DNA of 64,000 bases from Ochrobactrum sp. Q0168 (GTDB lineage: Bacteria; Pseudomonadota; Alphaproteobacteria; Rhizobiales; Rhizobiaceae): the NCBI RefSeq assembly GCF_016427605.1, contig NZ_JAELXQ010000003.1, positions 124,001-188,000 of the forward strand, read 5' to 3'. This document shows positions 1-8,002 of this stretch, in pieces. The notes below the pieces were generated by a model, which saw only the letters and a program-made list of their open reading frames with translations, did not search any database and was not told where the DNA came from. Position numbers and translations under genes: made by a program. Numbering within the stretch: the first letter of the stretch is position 1; every line of letters begins with the position of its first letter.

Positions 1-557
1 GCTTCGACTGCGCCTGTTTTGGACTTGCGGAACAGAAGCGGCAGCTTGCGGGCCAGAAGCCACAGGCCGAAGAACAGCACCAGCGCAAAGCTCGCAATCT
101 CCATATAGCGGGCGGTCTGGTTCATCGAAATGCCGGTGCCGCGCAGCACCAGCCATGCGAGGCCGACCACGACAATCGCCATGATGGCCTGCAGCAGCGA
201 CGAGATGAAGGACAGGAAAATACCGCGCCGCAGCGCCGTTTCGTTGGCGATCATATAGGACGAGATTACCGCCTTGCCGTGGCCGGGACCGGCAGCATGG
301 AATATGCCATAGATGAATGAAAGGCCGATGAGAATGGAAGCCTGCCACGGGTCTTCGCGCATGGCTTTCAGCGCGGTGGTCATGGCCAGATAGAACGAGC
401 GCTGCTGTTCATTCATCCAGAGAATGATATGCGCAAACGGTCCGGTTGGCTTCATGGCCACTTCATTTGCACCGATGCCCAGAGACGATTGCGCTAGCGC
501 CTGCGCAGCAATGATCATGAGGCAAGAGGTAAGTATGAGCGTGGCCGTTCTCTTCAT
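1..557 (-). CDS. NicO/RcnA-type nickel/cobalt permease, 3' end cut by window
   Basis: The 185 visible codons start at an ATG (complement of 555-557) with a hydrophobic signal-like segment ending near AQALAQ. Further on is a His-rich motif, HAAGPGHGKAVISSY, at about residues 88-102, then hydrophobic membrane segments. That His/Gly motif is characteristic of the NicO family of Ni/Co membrane transporters. The gene starts 8 bp after the stop of the upstream DUF1007 gene on the same strand, and the pairing of these two families is common in alphaproteobacteria. The metal and direction of transport cannot be read from sequence. The C-terminus lies beyond the left edge. Confidence 0.8.
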   Translation of the reverse strand, partial: MKRTATLILTSCLMIIAAQALAQSSLGIGANEVAMKPTGPFAHIILWMNEQQRSFYLAMTTALKAMREDPWQASILIGLSFIYGIFHAAGPGHGKAVISSYMIANETALRRGIFLSFISSLLQAIMAIVVVGLAWLVLRGTGISMNQTARYMEIASFALVLFFGLWLLARKLPLLFRKSKTGAVE

Positions 558-565
558 CGGCAAGT

Positions 566-1255
566 CTATCCTTTCGCTGCGCAGTCGATTTCAAGGCGGG
601 TGGCAAAAATCTTCGACATATTGGTGCCTGCCGGATCGTTGAAGAAGGCTTCGGTCAGCGTTGCCTGATTTTGCGCGATAGCCTGATCGGGATCGGGGCG
701 CACCACGGTCGATTTGCAACCCTTGGGCAATCCTTTGACGACCAGATCCTTGTCGCTTACGTAATCGATCGCGGTATAGAATGTCGGGTCATAGACGCCG
801 AAACTCACCTTATGGCCGGGTTGCAGCTTGAGCGGCTTGGCGGGCTTGCTGGTGAAGACGATAAGCAGGCGGTTCTCGGTGAAGTCGGCGGCAAGATCGT
901 TTGGCCTTACCATCGCGACGTCCTTGCCGTCTTCCAGAACGGTCTGGAAATATTTGAATTCAGCAATGGATTCATTGATGACGTGGCCGAGGTCGATCAA
1001 CTCTTTCTGGTCGAGCTTGAGATCGCCATTCTTGTCGAATTCCATCAGCACGGTGGAGGAAAACACATCGTCGAAGCGCCAGACATGGGCGAGCTGTTGA
1101 ACCGTGCCGTCCGGCGCGATGGTGAGTTCCAGACGCGCTTCGGCAAAGACATGCGGGTGAGCAAGCGCCACCGTCGGCACAAAACAGACAGCCAAAAGTG
1201 CTGTTGCCGTGGTACGGGCGAAGTGTGCTTTAAACCGTGATGACGAAGCCTGCAT
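566..1255 (-). CDS. DUF1007 family periplasmic protein
   Basis: This 229-residue protein has an N-terminal signal peptide (hydrophobic stretch about residues 14-32, ending VALA). Cleavage would expose HPHVFAEARLEL, the His-containing start typical of DUF1007 proteins. The rest is a soluble domain with no further membrane segment. It is the first gene of a two-gene minus-strand operon with the NicO-type permease 8 bp downstream. The context suggests it binds or delivers a transition metal to the permease, but this is inference: the family has no settled biochemical role. Confidence 0.75.
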   Translation of the reverse strand: MQASSSRFKAHFARTTATALLAVCFVPTVALAHPHVFAEARLELTIAPDGTVQQLAHVWRFDDVFSSTVLMEFDKNGDLKLDQKELIDLGHVINESIAEFKYFQTVLEDGKDVAMVRPNDLAADFTENRLLIVFTSKPAKPLKLQPGHKVSFGVYDPTFYTAIDYVSDKDLVVKGLPKGCKSTVVRPDPDQAIAQNQATLTEAFFNDPAGTNMSKIFATRLEIDCAAKG

Positions 1256-1335
1256 ATCGTCTTTCCGTGAGAATTATCTAATGCTCAAAGTCGAAGACGG
1301 CGAAAGTGGGACGCTGACCCAAAACGCCTATAGTT

Positions 1336-2259
1336 TTATGAAGTCTGAGCCTTTGTGGAAGCAGACTGTTCGCGGTCCTTGAACCATTGGGTCAGAAAAT
1401 CCACGAGCGCGCGGATTTTCGCCGGCAGATAGCGGCGATGCGGATAGACCGCGTAAATGCCGCCATCCCTGACGATGAACTCATCGAGACAGGCGACCAG
1501 CCTGCCGCGCTCGATTTCCTCTTCTGCAATGAAGACCGGCAGCATGCTGAAGCCAAGGCCCGCCAGTGCCGCATTCTTGGTGGCGACCGGGCTGTTGACC
1601 TCGATGGGACCATTGACCGGCACAGTCATCATCGATCCGTCCGTGTTGCGGAAGTGCCAGTTGTTGCGTGAGCGGGCGTTGGTGTCGATGATGCAGGGGC
1701 GTTCGGTCAGATCTTCCGGGCGTTCGGGCTTGCCGACGCGGGCAATCAATTCCGGCGCGCCGCACAGGATGGAATGGAAGGGCGACAGCCTCTTTGCAAT
1801 GAGGGAGGAGTCCTGCAAACGCGTGATGCGGATGGCGAGGTCGAAACCTTCCTCGACCAAATCCACGAAACGGTCGTCCAGCCGCACGTCGAGCACGATT
1901 TCCGGATGGGCGAGGCAGAAATCGATCAGCGACTGGCCAATTACCGCATCGGCAAAGGTGCGCGGCGCGGACAGTTTTATTCGCCCGCGCGCGTCAGAGC
2001 TGGTTTCGCTGACGGCATCCTGAAGCGCGTCGATCTCGCGGATGATTTCCACGGCGCGGTGATAATAGGTGTGCCCCGCCTCGGTCAGCGAGAACTGGCG
2101 GGTGGTGCGGTTGAGGAGGCGCGCGCCCAGCTCGTCTTCCAGCTCGCGCACATATTTGGACAGAAGCGCCTTGGAACGCCCGATTTTTCGCGCTGCGGCG
2201 GAAAATCCTTCCGCCTCCACCACGTCGATAAAGGCGCGCATACGTGTCAGCGTGTCCAT
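1336..2259 (-). CDS. LysR family transcriptional regulator
   Basis: The 307 residues fit the LysR family: a winged HTH at residues 1-60 (AFIDVVEAEGFSAAARKIG, then LSKYVRELEDELGARLLNR) and a substrate-binding domain at about 90-290. It lies 5 bp downstream of an amidase on the same strand, so the two are probably co-transcribed with the amidase first. LysR proteins usually control an adjacent gene, so regulation of the amidase or of the operon itself is a reasonable guess. The inducer is not evident. Confidence 0.88.
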   Translation of the reverse strand: MDTLTRMRAFIDVVEAEGFSAAARKIGRSKALLSKYVRELEDELGARLLNRTTRQFSLTEAGHTYYHRAVEIIREIDALQDAVSETSSDARGRIKLSAPRTFADAVIGQSLIDFCLAHPEIVLDVRLDDRFVDLVEEGFDLAIRITRLQDSSLIAKRLSPFHSILCGAPELIARVGKPERPEDLTERPCIIDTNARSRNNWHFRNTDGSMMTVPVNGPIEVNSPVATKNAALAGLGFSMLPVFIAEEEIERGRLVACLDEFIVRDGGIYAVYPHRRYLPAKIRALVDFLTQWFKDREQSASTKAQTS

Positions 2260-2264
2260 CTGGT

Positions 2265-3461
2265 CTAGCCCCCCGTTTCAAGAATGGTTTTGCCAAGCGC
2301 GATCAACGCCCGATCGCTGCCCCGTGGTCCGATGAGAGAAATGCCGAAAGGTGCGCCGTGTACTTCGCCCAGCGGCCCAAGTGGTAACGTGATCTGCGGC
2401 AGGCCCGAAAGCCCTGCGAGACAGAGGAGGCGCAGTGCCTGTTCACGATAGGCCTGCAAGGCCTCGAAAGGTTCGTCGGCGAGCGGTGCCGCTCCCGGTA
2501 CGGTGGGCAAAGCGAGCACCGCATGATCGCCGATGATCGCCTCAAGCTCCTGCGTGAAACGCGCCCGACGTGTCCGCTGCTGCGCCACGATATCGGGTGT
2601 CATCTGGGATCCATAGGTAAAGCGATCAATGACGCCCGGGCCGAGATTGCGTTCGCCTGACGATATCCATGCGCCGTGGCTCGCCCATGCCTCGGCACCT
2701 TGTATCTGCCGAAAAGCGAGATAAAGCTCGTCGATGGACAAGGTCGGCTGGCTTGCCGCCTTCAGGCCGGAGAAATGCGGACGGATCGCCCCGAACATTG
2801 CGCGATAGGCGTCGGTCTCGTCCTGTCCGAACAGAAGCTGCTCCAGCACCGGCATATAGAGCAATTGGGTCAGCTGAAACGACTGGCTGTCTTCGCCGAG
2901 CAGGACCGCGCCCACTTTTTCATAAAGCACGATGTCGCGGGCAAACCAGCCAACCGTATCAAACGATGGCGCCAGCGGCATGAGGCCTTCAAGGGGGATG
3001 CGGCCATGGGTGGTGCGCAGGCCGACAAGGCCGCAGAAGCTAGCAGGCGCGCGGATGGAGCCGCCCGTATCGGAGCCGAGCGCAATATCCGCGATCCCGG
3101 CGGCGACCGCTGCCGCCGAACCGGATGACGATCCGCCGGTCACGCGATCCGGCGCGGCAGGATTGATCGGGTGAGGATAATGCGCGTTTTGCCCCATCAG
3201 CGAAAAGGCAAGCTCGTCCGTCTGTGCCTTGCCGATCACCGAGGCACCGGCTCCGAGCAGTTTTTCGACCACGGGCGCGGATTTTTCAGTAGGGACTGAT
3301 TCGGCCAGAATCTGCGGATTGCCGCATCCGGTGACCATTCCTGCCACATCATAGATGTCCTTGACCGCCAGCCGCTCGCCGAAAAGCGGGCCATTTTCCG
3401 CGTGGGGAAGGGGATTTTGGGGTTTCGCGATGATCGCATTGAAGGGATCGAAGCTGGTCAT
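2265..3461 (-). CDS. Amidase (amidase-signature family)
   Basis: This 398-residue protein belongs to the amidase-signature hydrolases, which use a Ser-cisSer-Lys triad to cleave amides. The Lys lies in RLAVKDIYDVAG (about residue 34), the Gly/Ser-rich signature is GGSSSGSAAAVAAG (about 108-121), and the nucleophile Ser is in GSDTGGSIRAPASFCG. At just under 400 residues it is shorter than GatA, and no gatB or gatC is nearby, so it is probably a catabolic or detoxifying amidase. The LysR gene follows after 5 bp. The natural substrate is unknown. Confidence 0.85.
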   Translation of the reverse strand: MTSFDPFNAIIAKPQNPLPHAENGPLFGERLAVKDIYDVAGMVTGCGNPQILAESVPTEKSAPVVEKLLGAGASVIGKAQTDELAFSLMGQNAHYPHPINPAAPDRVTGGSSSGSAAAVAAGIADIALGSDTGGSIRAPASFCGLVGLRTTHGRIPLEGLMPLAPSFDTVGWFARDIVLYEKVGAVLLGEDSQSFQLTQLLYMPVLEQLLFGQDETDAYRAMFGAIRPHFSGLKAASQPTLSIDELYLAFRQIQGAEAWASHGAWISSGERNLGPGVIDRFTYGSQMTPDIVAQQRTRRARFTQELEAIIGDHAVLALPTVPGAAPLADEPFEALQAYREQALRLLCLAGLSGLPQITLPLGPLGEVHGAPFGISLIGPRGSDRALIALGKTILETGG

Positions 3462-4000
3462 TGTTCACCGCTAGATGCAGAAATCTGCCATTATGCTGAA
3501 TAGAAAGTGAAAATTTCCGGTGGAATGTTTCACTATTGCTGAACAATGGCAAGCACGCAGAGCCGCTGAAACAGCGGAAAAATAAATTCGTTTCGACAAA
3601 GATTTGTCATTGAATGGTCACGGCTTTGCGCTTATATCGCCCTTGCCCAAAGTCGCACGTGCCTGTGGGTGTCCGCCGATCCTCGAATGGTGAGGAATTC
3701 GGTACGGTACCTGGACCTAACCGCTCCAGTCGATCTGTTGGCCAACCGCCAGATCGAGGACATCTTGAAGCAACGACGGTGCGGGCCTTTCTAGTGTCTT
3801 TCGGCTGTCCAAAAGCCGAAATTACTGAAGAGGCACACCTTCATTGCCGGTAGTGCGGATGCGGTTCTCCAATTCCAATCCAAGGCAGACAAAGCGGAAT
3901 AACGCGGATCTAGCGTTGTTCCAACGCCGCATGTTCTTTCGTGTGATATCAGCGCCTCCAAAGGCTGACTTCGCGGCGAGGGTCTCATGCACCTTTGTCT
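3462..4000. other. Intergenic region without a convincing gene
   Basis: About 540 bp separate the amidase start from the ornithine decarboxylase leader. The amidase promoter must lie at its left end, which is AT-rich from about 3470 to 3610. A hairpin with arms TTTCGGCT (3799-3806) and AGCCGAAA (3814-3821) is present without a U-tract. A 35-codon reading frame at 3687-3794 (plus) has a protein-like stretch (VRYLDLTAPVDLLANRQIED), but I see no Shine-Dalgarno sequence or family. It could be a relic or chance. Confidence 0.4.
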
Positions 4001-4139
4001 CTTAGAGAACTTTCATTCCCATAAGACAGGAATGGTCCTCTAAGTATTTGTTTTTATGTGCAGTTTGCAGAAGAGGCAGCAACTTTTCGCAATTGTGCAC
4101 CAAAAACGGCCCGGTTAGGGTCGCCGCAGGAGAACGACC
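4001..4139 (+). promoter_or_regulatory. Structured leader of ornithine decarboxylase (speF-motif-like)
   Basis: Two nested hairpins precede the decarboxylase. In the first, CTTAGAG (4001-4007) pairs with CTCTAAG (4038-4044), with an inner stem CATTCC (4014-4019) / GGAATG (4029-4034). In the second, GTGCA (4058-4062) pairs with TGCAC (4096-4100) and an inner TTTGC/GCAA stem continues it. A speF RNA motif is known upstream of ornithine decarboxylase genes in alphaproteobacteria (Corbino and co-workers). Position and gene context fit, but I did not match the consensus base by base. The Shine-Dalgarno AGGAGAACG sits just before the ATG. Confidence 0.55.
4056..4118 (+). CDS. Possible 20-residue leader peptide upstream of ornithine decarboxylase
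   Basis: An ATG at 4056 opens a 20-codon frame that begins MCSLQKRQQ, ends in HQKRPG and stops at TAG 4116-4118, 21 bp before the decarboxylase ATG and in the same frame. It is basic (two Lys, two Arg) and spans the second hairpin of the leader. Translation through it would open that stem. Enterobacterial speF is controlled by an ornithine-sensing arrest peptide, so the arrangement is suggestive, but there is no clear Shine-Dalgarno sequence and no similarity I can recognise. Treat as a candidate only. Confidence 0.25.
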   Translation: MCSLQKRQQLFAIVHQKRPG

Positions 4140-5273
4140 ATGGCTACACAGCGCATCATTGATTTCCTCAACACCCGTCGCCCGGACGGTCCCTGCCTCG
4201 TCGTCGATACGGATGTTGTCCGCGAGAACTATCAGAGCTTCGAGAAGGCATTGCCCTATTCCCGCATCTTCTATGCGGTGAAGGCCAATCCTGCGCCGGA
4301 AATCCTGCGCCTGCTCGCTTCGCTCGGTTCTTGTTTCGATACGGCTTCGGTTGCCGAAATCGAAATGGCGCTGGAAGCCGGTGCAACGCCGAACCGTATC
4401 TCCTACGGAAACACCATCAAGAAGGAGCGCGATATTGCGCGCGCCTTCGAGCTGGGCATCCGTCTCTTTGCGGTCGATTGCGTGGAAGAAGTCGAGAAGG
4501 TCGCGCGCGCCGCTCCCGGCAGCCGCGTCTTCTGCCGCGTGCTGACCGACGGTGAAGGTGCGGAATGGCCGCTGTCGCGCAAGTTCGGCTGCGTGCCTGC
4601 CATGGCCGTGGACGTGCTGCGCCATGCCAAGGTGTTCGGTCTCGACGCTTATGGCGTATCGTTCCATGTCGGCTCGCAGCAGACGGACCTCTCCGCCTGG
4701 GACCGCGCGCTTGGCGATGCGGCATCGGTGTTCCGCACCCTTGCCGATGAAGGTATCGTGCTGCGCATGGTCAATATGGGCGGCGGTTTCCCGACCCGTT
4801 ACCTCAAGGACGTGCCGACCGCTCAGGCTTACGGCATGGCGATCTTCGACGCGCTGTCCAAGCATTTCGGCAACCGCATCCCGGAAACCATCATCGAACC
4901 GGGCCGCGGCATGGTCGGCAATGCAGGCGTGATCAAGACCGAAGTGGTTCTGGTCTCCCGCAAGGCGGACAACGACAATGTGCGCTGGGTCTATCTCGAC
5001 ATTGGCAAGTTCGGCGGTCTCGCTGAAACCATGGACGAGGCGATCCGCTATCAGATCGTGACCCCGCATGACGGCAGCGAAACCGAGCCTTGCGTGCTGG
5101 CCGGCCCGACCTGCGACAGTGCGGATGTTCTTTACGAAAAGACGCCGTATCCGCTGCCGATCTCGCTGACCATCGGGGACGAAATCCTCATCGAAGGGAC
5201 GGGCGCCTACACCACCACCTATTCGGCGGTGGCGTTCAACGGCTTCGAACCGCTCCGATCCTACGTCATCTGA
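4140..5273 (+). CDS. odc: Ornithine (lysine/ornithine) decarboxylase, PLP fold III
   Basis: The 377-residue enzyme decarboxylates ornithine to putrescine using pyridoxal phosphate in the cytosol. The Schiff-base Lys is K48 in FYAVKANPAP. The phosphate-binding EPGRGMVGNAG is present, and the active-site Cys is C325 in GPTCDSADVLYEK. The GPTCDS form and the short length indicate the group IV ornithine/diamino-acid decarboxylases, not diaminopimelate decarboxylase. The start is supported by AGGAG about 8 bp upstream. A structured leader precedes it, and a GNAT acetyltransferase follows after about 95 bp. Putrescine made here could feed the homospermidine synthase at 47283-48728. Confidence 0.9.
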   Translation: MATQRIIDFLNTRRPDGPCLVVDTDVVRENYQSFEKALPYSRIFYAVKANPAPEILRLLASLGSCFDTASVAEIEMALEAGATPNRISYGNTIKKERDIARAFELGIRLFAVDCVEEVEKVARAAPGSRVFCRVLTDGEGAEWPLSRKFGCVPAMAVDVLRHAKVFGLDAYGVSFHVGSQQTDLSAWDRALGDAASVFRTLADEGIVLRMVNMGGGFPTRYLKDVPTAQAYGMAIFDALSKHFGNRIPETIIEPGRGMVGNAGVIKTEVVLVSRKADNDNVRWVYLDIGKFGGLAETMDEAIRYQIVTPHDGSETEPCVLAGPTCDSADVLYEKTPYPLPISLTIGDEILIEGTGAYTTTYSAVAFNGFEPLRSYVI

Positions 5274-5368
5274 TCTTTCAGGTTTAACCCTGAGGATCCT
5301 CTCAATCTGTCTGGTGCCGCAAGGCACTGGACAGGGTGTGCTGCTGCCGCTTTGCGGGGATAGATGTG

Positions 5369-5974
5369 ATGAATGCAATTCTCGATTTTCAGGACAATGA
5401 TGCCGCTGGCTTCGTGCCGGGCTTTGTCCCCGTTGCTGCGCCTGCTTTTGCGATAGCGGGCGAGACGGTAGAGCATGTGCTGGCGCGTGAGGCGCTGCTC
5501 GACCGCGCCATGGGTGAAGGCCGTCGCAGAAAGTCTTCGGAAAAGCTGCGTCGCGGTCGTCTTCCCGCCGCAGGGCTGGCCTTTGCTGCCGAAAGCGCTG
5601 ATGGCGCTCTCGCTGGCACCGTTCGCCTGTGGAATGTGCAGGCTGGCATCGATGGCTTCGGCTTTCCGGTTGCCGCGCTGCTGCTGGGGCCGCTGGCCGT
5701 CGATCCGTCGGCTACCGGTTGCGGTATCGGTTCGGCCCTGATGCGTCATGCGATTGCCGAGGCCAGAGCGCTTGGTCATGGCGCGATCCTGCTGGTGGGT
5801 GACCCGGAATATTACGAGCGTTTCGGCTTCACGGCGGAAAAGACCGGCGAACTGGCCATGCCCGGCCCTTATGAGAAGCGTCGTTTTCTGGCGCTGGAAT
5901 TGAAGCCCGGTCATCTCGACGGCGCGCACGGCGTTCTGCGCGCGAGTGGCCGCAAGGTGCCGCGCGTCGCCTGA
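5369..5974 (+). CDS. GNAT family N-acetyltransferase
   Basis: This 201-residue protein has a GNAT domain. The acetyl-CoA loop is recognisable as LGPLAVDPSATGCGIGSALMRHAIAEA (about residues 110-136), followed by ILLVGDPEYYERFGF, a motif common in the YhbS-like (COG3153) group. The frame remains open upstream to a GTG at 5336, but ATG 5369 has a GGGGATAG ribosome site and gives a normal length. It follows ornithine decarboxylase on the same strand, an arrangement seen elsewhere in Rhizobiales, so it may act on a polyamine or related amine. The substrate is not determinable from sequence. Confidence 0.8.
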   Translation: MNAILDFQDNDAAGFVPGFVPVAAPAFAIAGETVEHVLAREALLDRAMGEGRRRKSSEKLRRGRLPAAGLAFAAESADGALAGTVRLWNVQAGIDGFGFPVAALLLGPLAVDPSATGCGIGSALMRHAIAEARALGHGAILLVGDPEYYERFGFTAEKTGELAMPGPYEKRRFLALELKPGHLDGAHGVLRASGRKVPRVA

Positions 5975-5976
5975 CT

Positions 5977-7767
5977 TCACCTTGAAAGGCGCAGCAGCCG
6001 TCCGAAGTTGCGGACGGCTGTGATGGCAAGCCCCGCCAGCAAACCGGCGATCAATCCTGCAATCACCACGAGCTTGCGCGATGTGCCTGAAGGATCGAGC
6101 GGCGGGCGCGCTTCCGAAAGCACACGGATATTGACCGTGTTGAGGCCTTCCTGTTCGCCGGTTTCGCGCGAGCGCAGGAGGAATGCCTCATAGACGGAGC
6201 GGCGAGCCGCCGCTTCGCGTTCCAGTTCGCGCAGCTTGACCAGATCGCCATTATTGTTGGCCTGTTGCGATTTCAACTGCGCCAGCCGGGCCGACAATTC
6301 CTTTTCCTGCTGAACCGAACGCTCAACCTCGACCTGAAGCGAGGAACGCACGCGGCGCAGTTCGGCGTCGATATCGCCGAGGATCGCGCCTGCCTGCGAT
6401 TGCGCCTGGATCAGTTGCGGATGGCGGGGCCCAAGCTGCGAGGACATGCCGTTCGCGGCCTGTCTTGCCTGCGCATATTGCGCGCGCAAGGTGGTCAGCG
6501 TGTTGGATCGCAACTCTTCCGGCAATGTACCGGCCACCACATTGTCCGACGTCGCGCTGTTCATCACCTGCGTGCGGGCCTGCAATCGCATCGTCTCGGC
6601 CCGTTGGTTGGAAAGCTGCTGGTTGAGGTAGCTGAGATCGCTGTCGCTGATCAGCTTGCCGTCGACATCCACGAGATCGTGCGCGGCGCGGAAATCGGCT
6701 GCCGCCGTTTCCGCCTGCTCGACGCTTGCGCGCAGACTGGCAAGCCGGGTCGACAGTTCTTCCGATGTGCGACGGGTCGCATCGGATTGCATCGAGACAA
6801 GCTCGTTTTGAAACACCGTGCTGATCGTATTGGCCAAGGAAGCCGATTTTTGCGGGTCGCGGGTCTTGACCGAAATCGAATAGATGAAGGTCTTGGCATC
6901 GCGGTCGATCTTCATCGCCTTGTAAAGATTGTAGAGAACCCGCGTTTCCAACGCCTGACCGTCGCTCGTCTTCTTGGCTGACAGCATGTCGCGGATCTGC
7001 GCGAAGAAACCCGCCACGCCGGTCGGCACCAGCGTTCCGTTGAATTCGGGATCTTCGGTCAGCTTGGTCTGGTCGATCACTTTCAAAAGCACGCTGCTGG
7101 AACCGACAATGCGCGCCTGACTTTCCGCCACCGCCAGCGAAGCGTCAGTCGGCAACTGGCCGGGCGTCAGCTCGGTGCCAACGGTTTTGATGTTGCGCGG
7201 GTCGACCAGAACATCGGTCGTCGCGACATACATGGTCGGCACGGAAAGCGCGATCAGCACACCGGCGATGCCGCCAAGAACGGTCGTGATGAGCAGAAGC
7301 CTGCGCGATCCCTTGATCACGTCGATTGCCGCATAAGGGTCGATCAGCGGACGCCAGCTATTGTCATCGGCGTGATCCATATCCGGCGTTTTTGCCGTGC
7401 GATCTGTGGAGGCAAGCGCTTCCGCCAATGGTTGCGCAGTTTCGGGCATCGGTTGAGGCGAGAGCTGGTCCTCGACCAGTTCCTGCTTGCGCCGCTCGCG
7501 CGCGACGAGCTTGCGGTCTAGCTCGGTCTCGATAGCTGCAAGGCGTTCCTGCAAGGCTTCGAGTTCTTCCTCGGTCAGCCGCTCCGGGTTGAGGTCGTGC
7601 GTGCGGGTGAAATCCTCACGCTCCTCTTTCGAAGCGGGGGGAGTCCATGGGGGCGTATGGGGAGGGGTCGGAGCGTTCGGCGTCCGGCTTACGGCAGCGG
7701 GCGCGTCGGAGAATGAGAGAAGGGGTTTCCCGCTCTCCTCTTTATGACGCTTATCATCGCTGCTCAT
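5977..7767 (-). CDS. GumC/Wzz-type exopolysaccharide chain-length/export protein
   Basis: This 596-residue inner-membrane protein has a Pro-rich cytoplasmic N-terminal region (about 1-130), a first membrane helix near 150-172 (RRLLLITTVLGGIAGVLIAL), a long periplasmic part rich in heptad-like coiled coil (about 300-520), and a second helix near the C-terminus (KLVVIAGLIAGLLAGLAI). This is the polysaccharide co-polymerase fold that sets chain length in Wzy-dependent systems. No Walker-type tyrosine-kinase domain is fused to the C-terminus, so a separate BY-kinase may act elsewhere or be absent. It lies at one edge of the exopolysaccharide cluster. Confidence 0.85.
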   Translation of the reverse strand: MSSDDKRHKEESGKPLLSFSDAPAAVSRTPNAPTPPHTPPWTPPASKEEREDFTRTHDLNPERLTEEELEALQERLAAIETELDRKLVARERRKQELVEDQLSPQPMPETAQPLAEALASTDRTAKTPDMDHADDNSWRPLIDPYAAIDVIKGSRRLLLITTVLGGIAGVLIALSVPTMYVATTDVLVDPRNIKTVGTELTPGQLPTDASLAVAESQARIVGSSSVLLKVIDQTKLTEDPEFNGTLVPTGVAGFFAQIRDMLSAKKTSDGQALETRVLYNLYKAMKIDRDAKTFIYSISVKTRDPQKSASLANTISTVFQNELVSMQSDATRRTSEELSTRLASLRASVEQAETAAADFRAAHDLVDVDGKLISDSDLSYLNQQLSNQRAETMRLQARTQVMNSATSDNVVAGTLPEELRSNTLTTLRAQYAQARQAANGMSSQLGPRHPQLIQAQSQAGAILGDIDAELRRVRSSLQVEVERSVQQEKELSARLAQLKSQQANNNGDLVKLRELEREAAARRSVYEAFLLRSRETGEQEGLNTVNIRVLSEARPPLDPSGTSRKLVVIAGLIAGLLAGLAITAVRNFGRLLRLSR

Positions 7768-8002
7768 TGCCTGAAATATCCGAACTCTGAAAACCCGTTT
7801 GGGTTGAGACTGTAAGTCCCTACGGGAAAAAAATGGTTAATGTTATTGCAATTCTCCCGATGGAAAATGCAACCGGTTAACCATTCAATATTGTACGCTT
7901 GGTTTTGCGCTGGCTTTTCGCTTCGGCCCGTGAAACATGCCAGATTGTGAGCGATGCGGCGAAGACAAAGGCTCGTTGGTGATAGCGAAAGCATTTCAAA
8001 AA

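Noticed and set aside
4002-5378. 458-codon open frame on the minus strand opposite ornithine decarboxylase
   Set aside because: It mirrors the decarboxylase codons, has no ribosome site or recognisable domain, and its His/Arg/Asp-rich composition is that of a high-GC antisense shadow.
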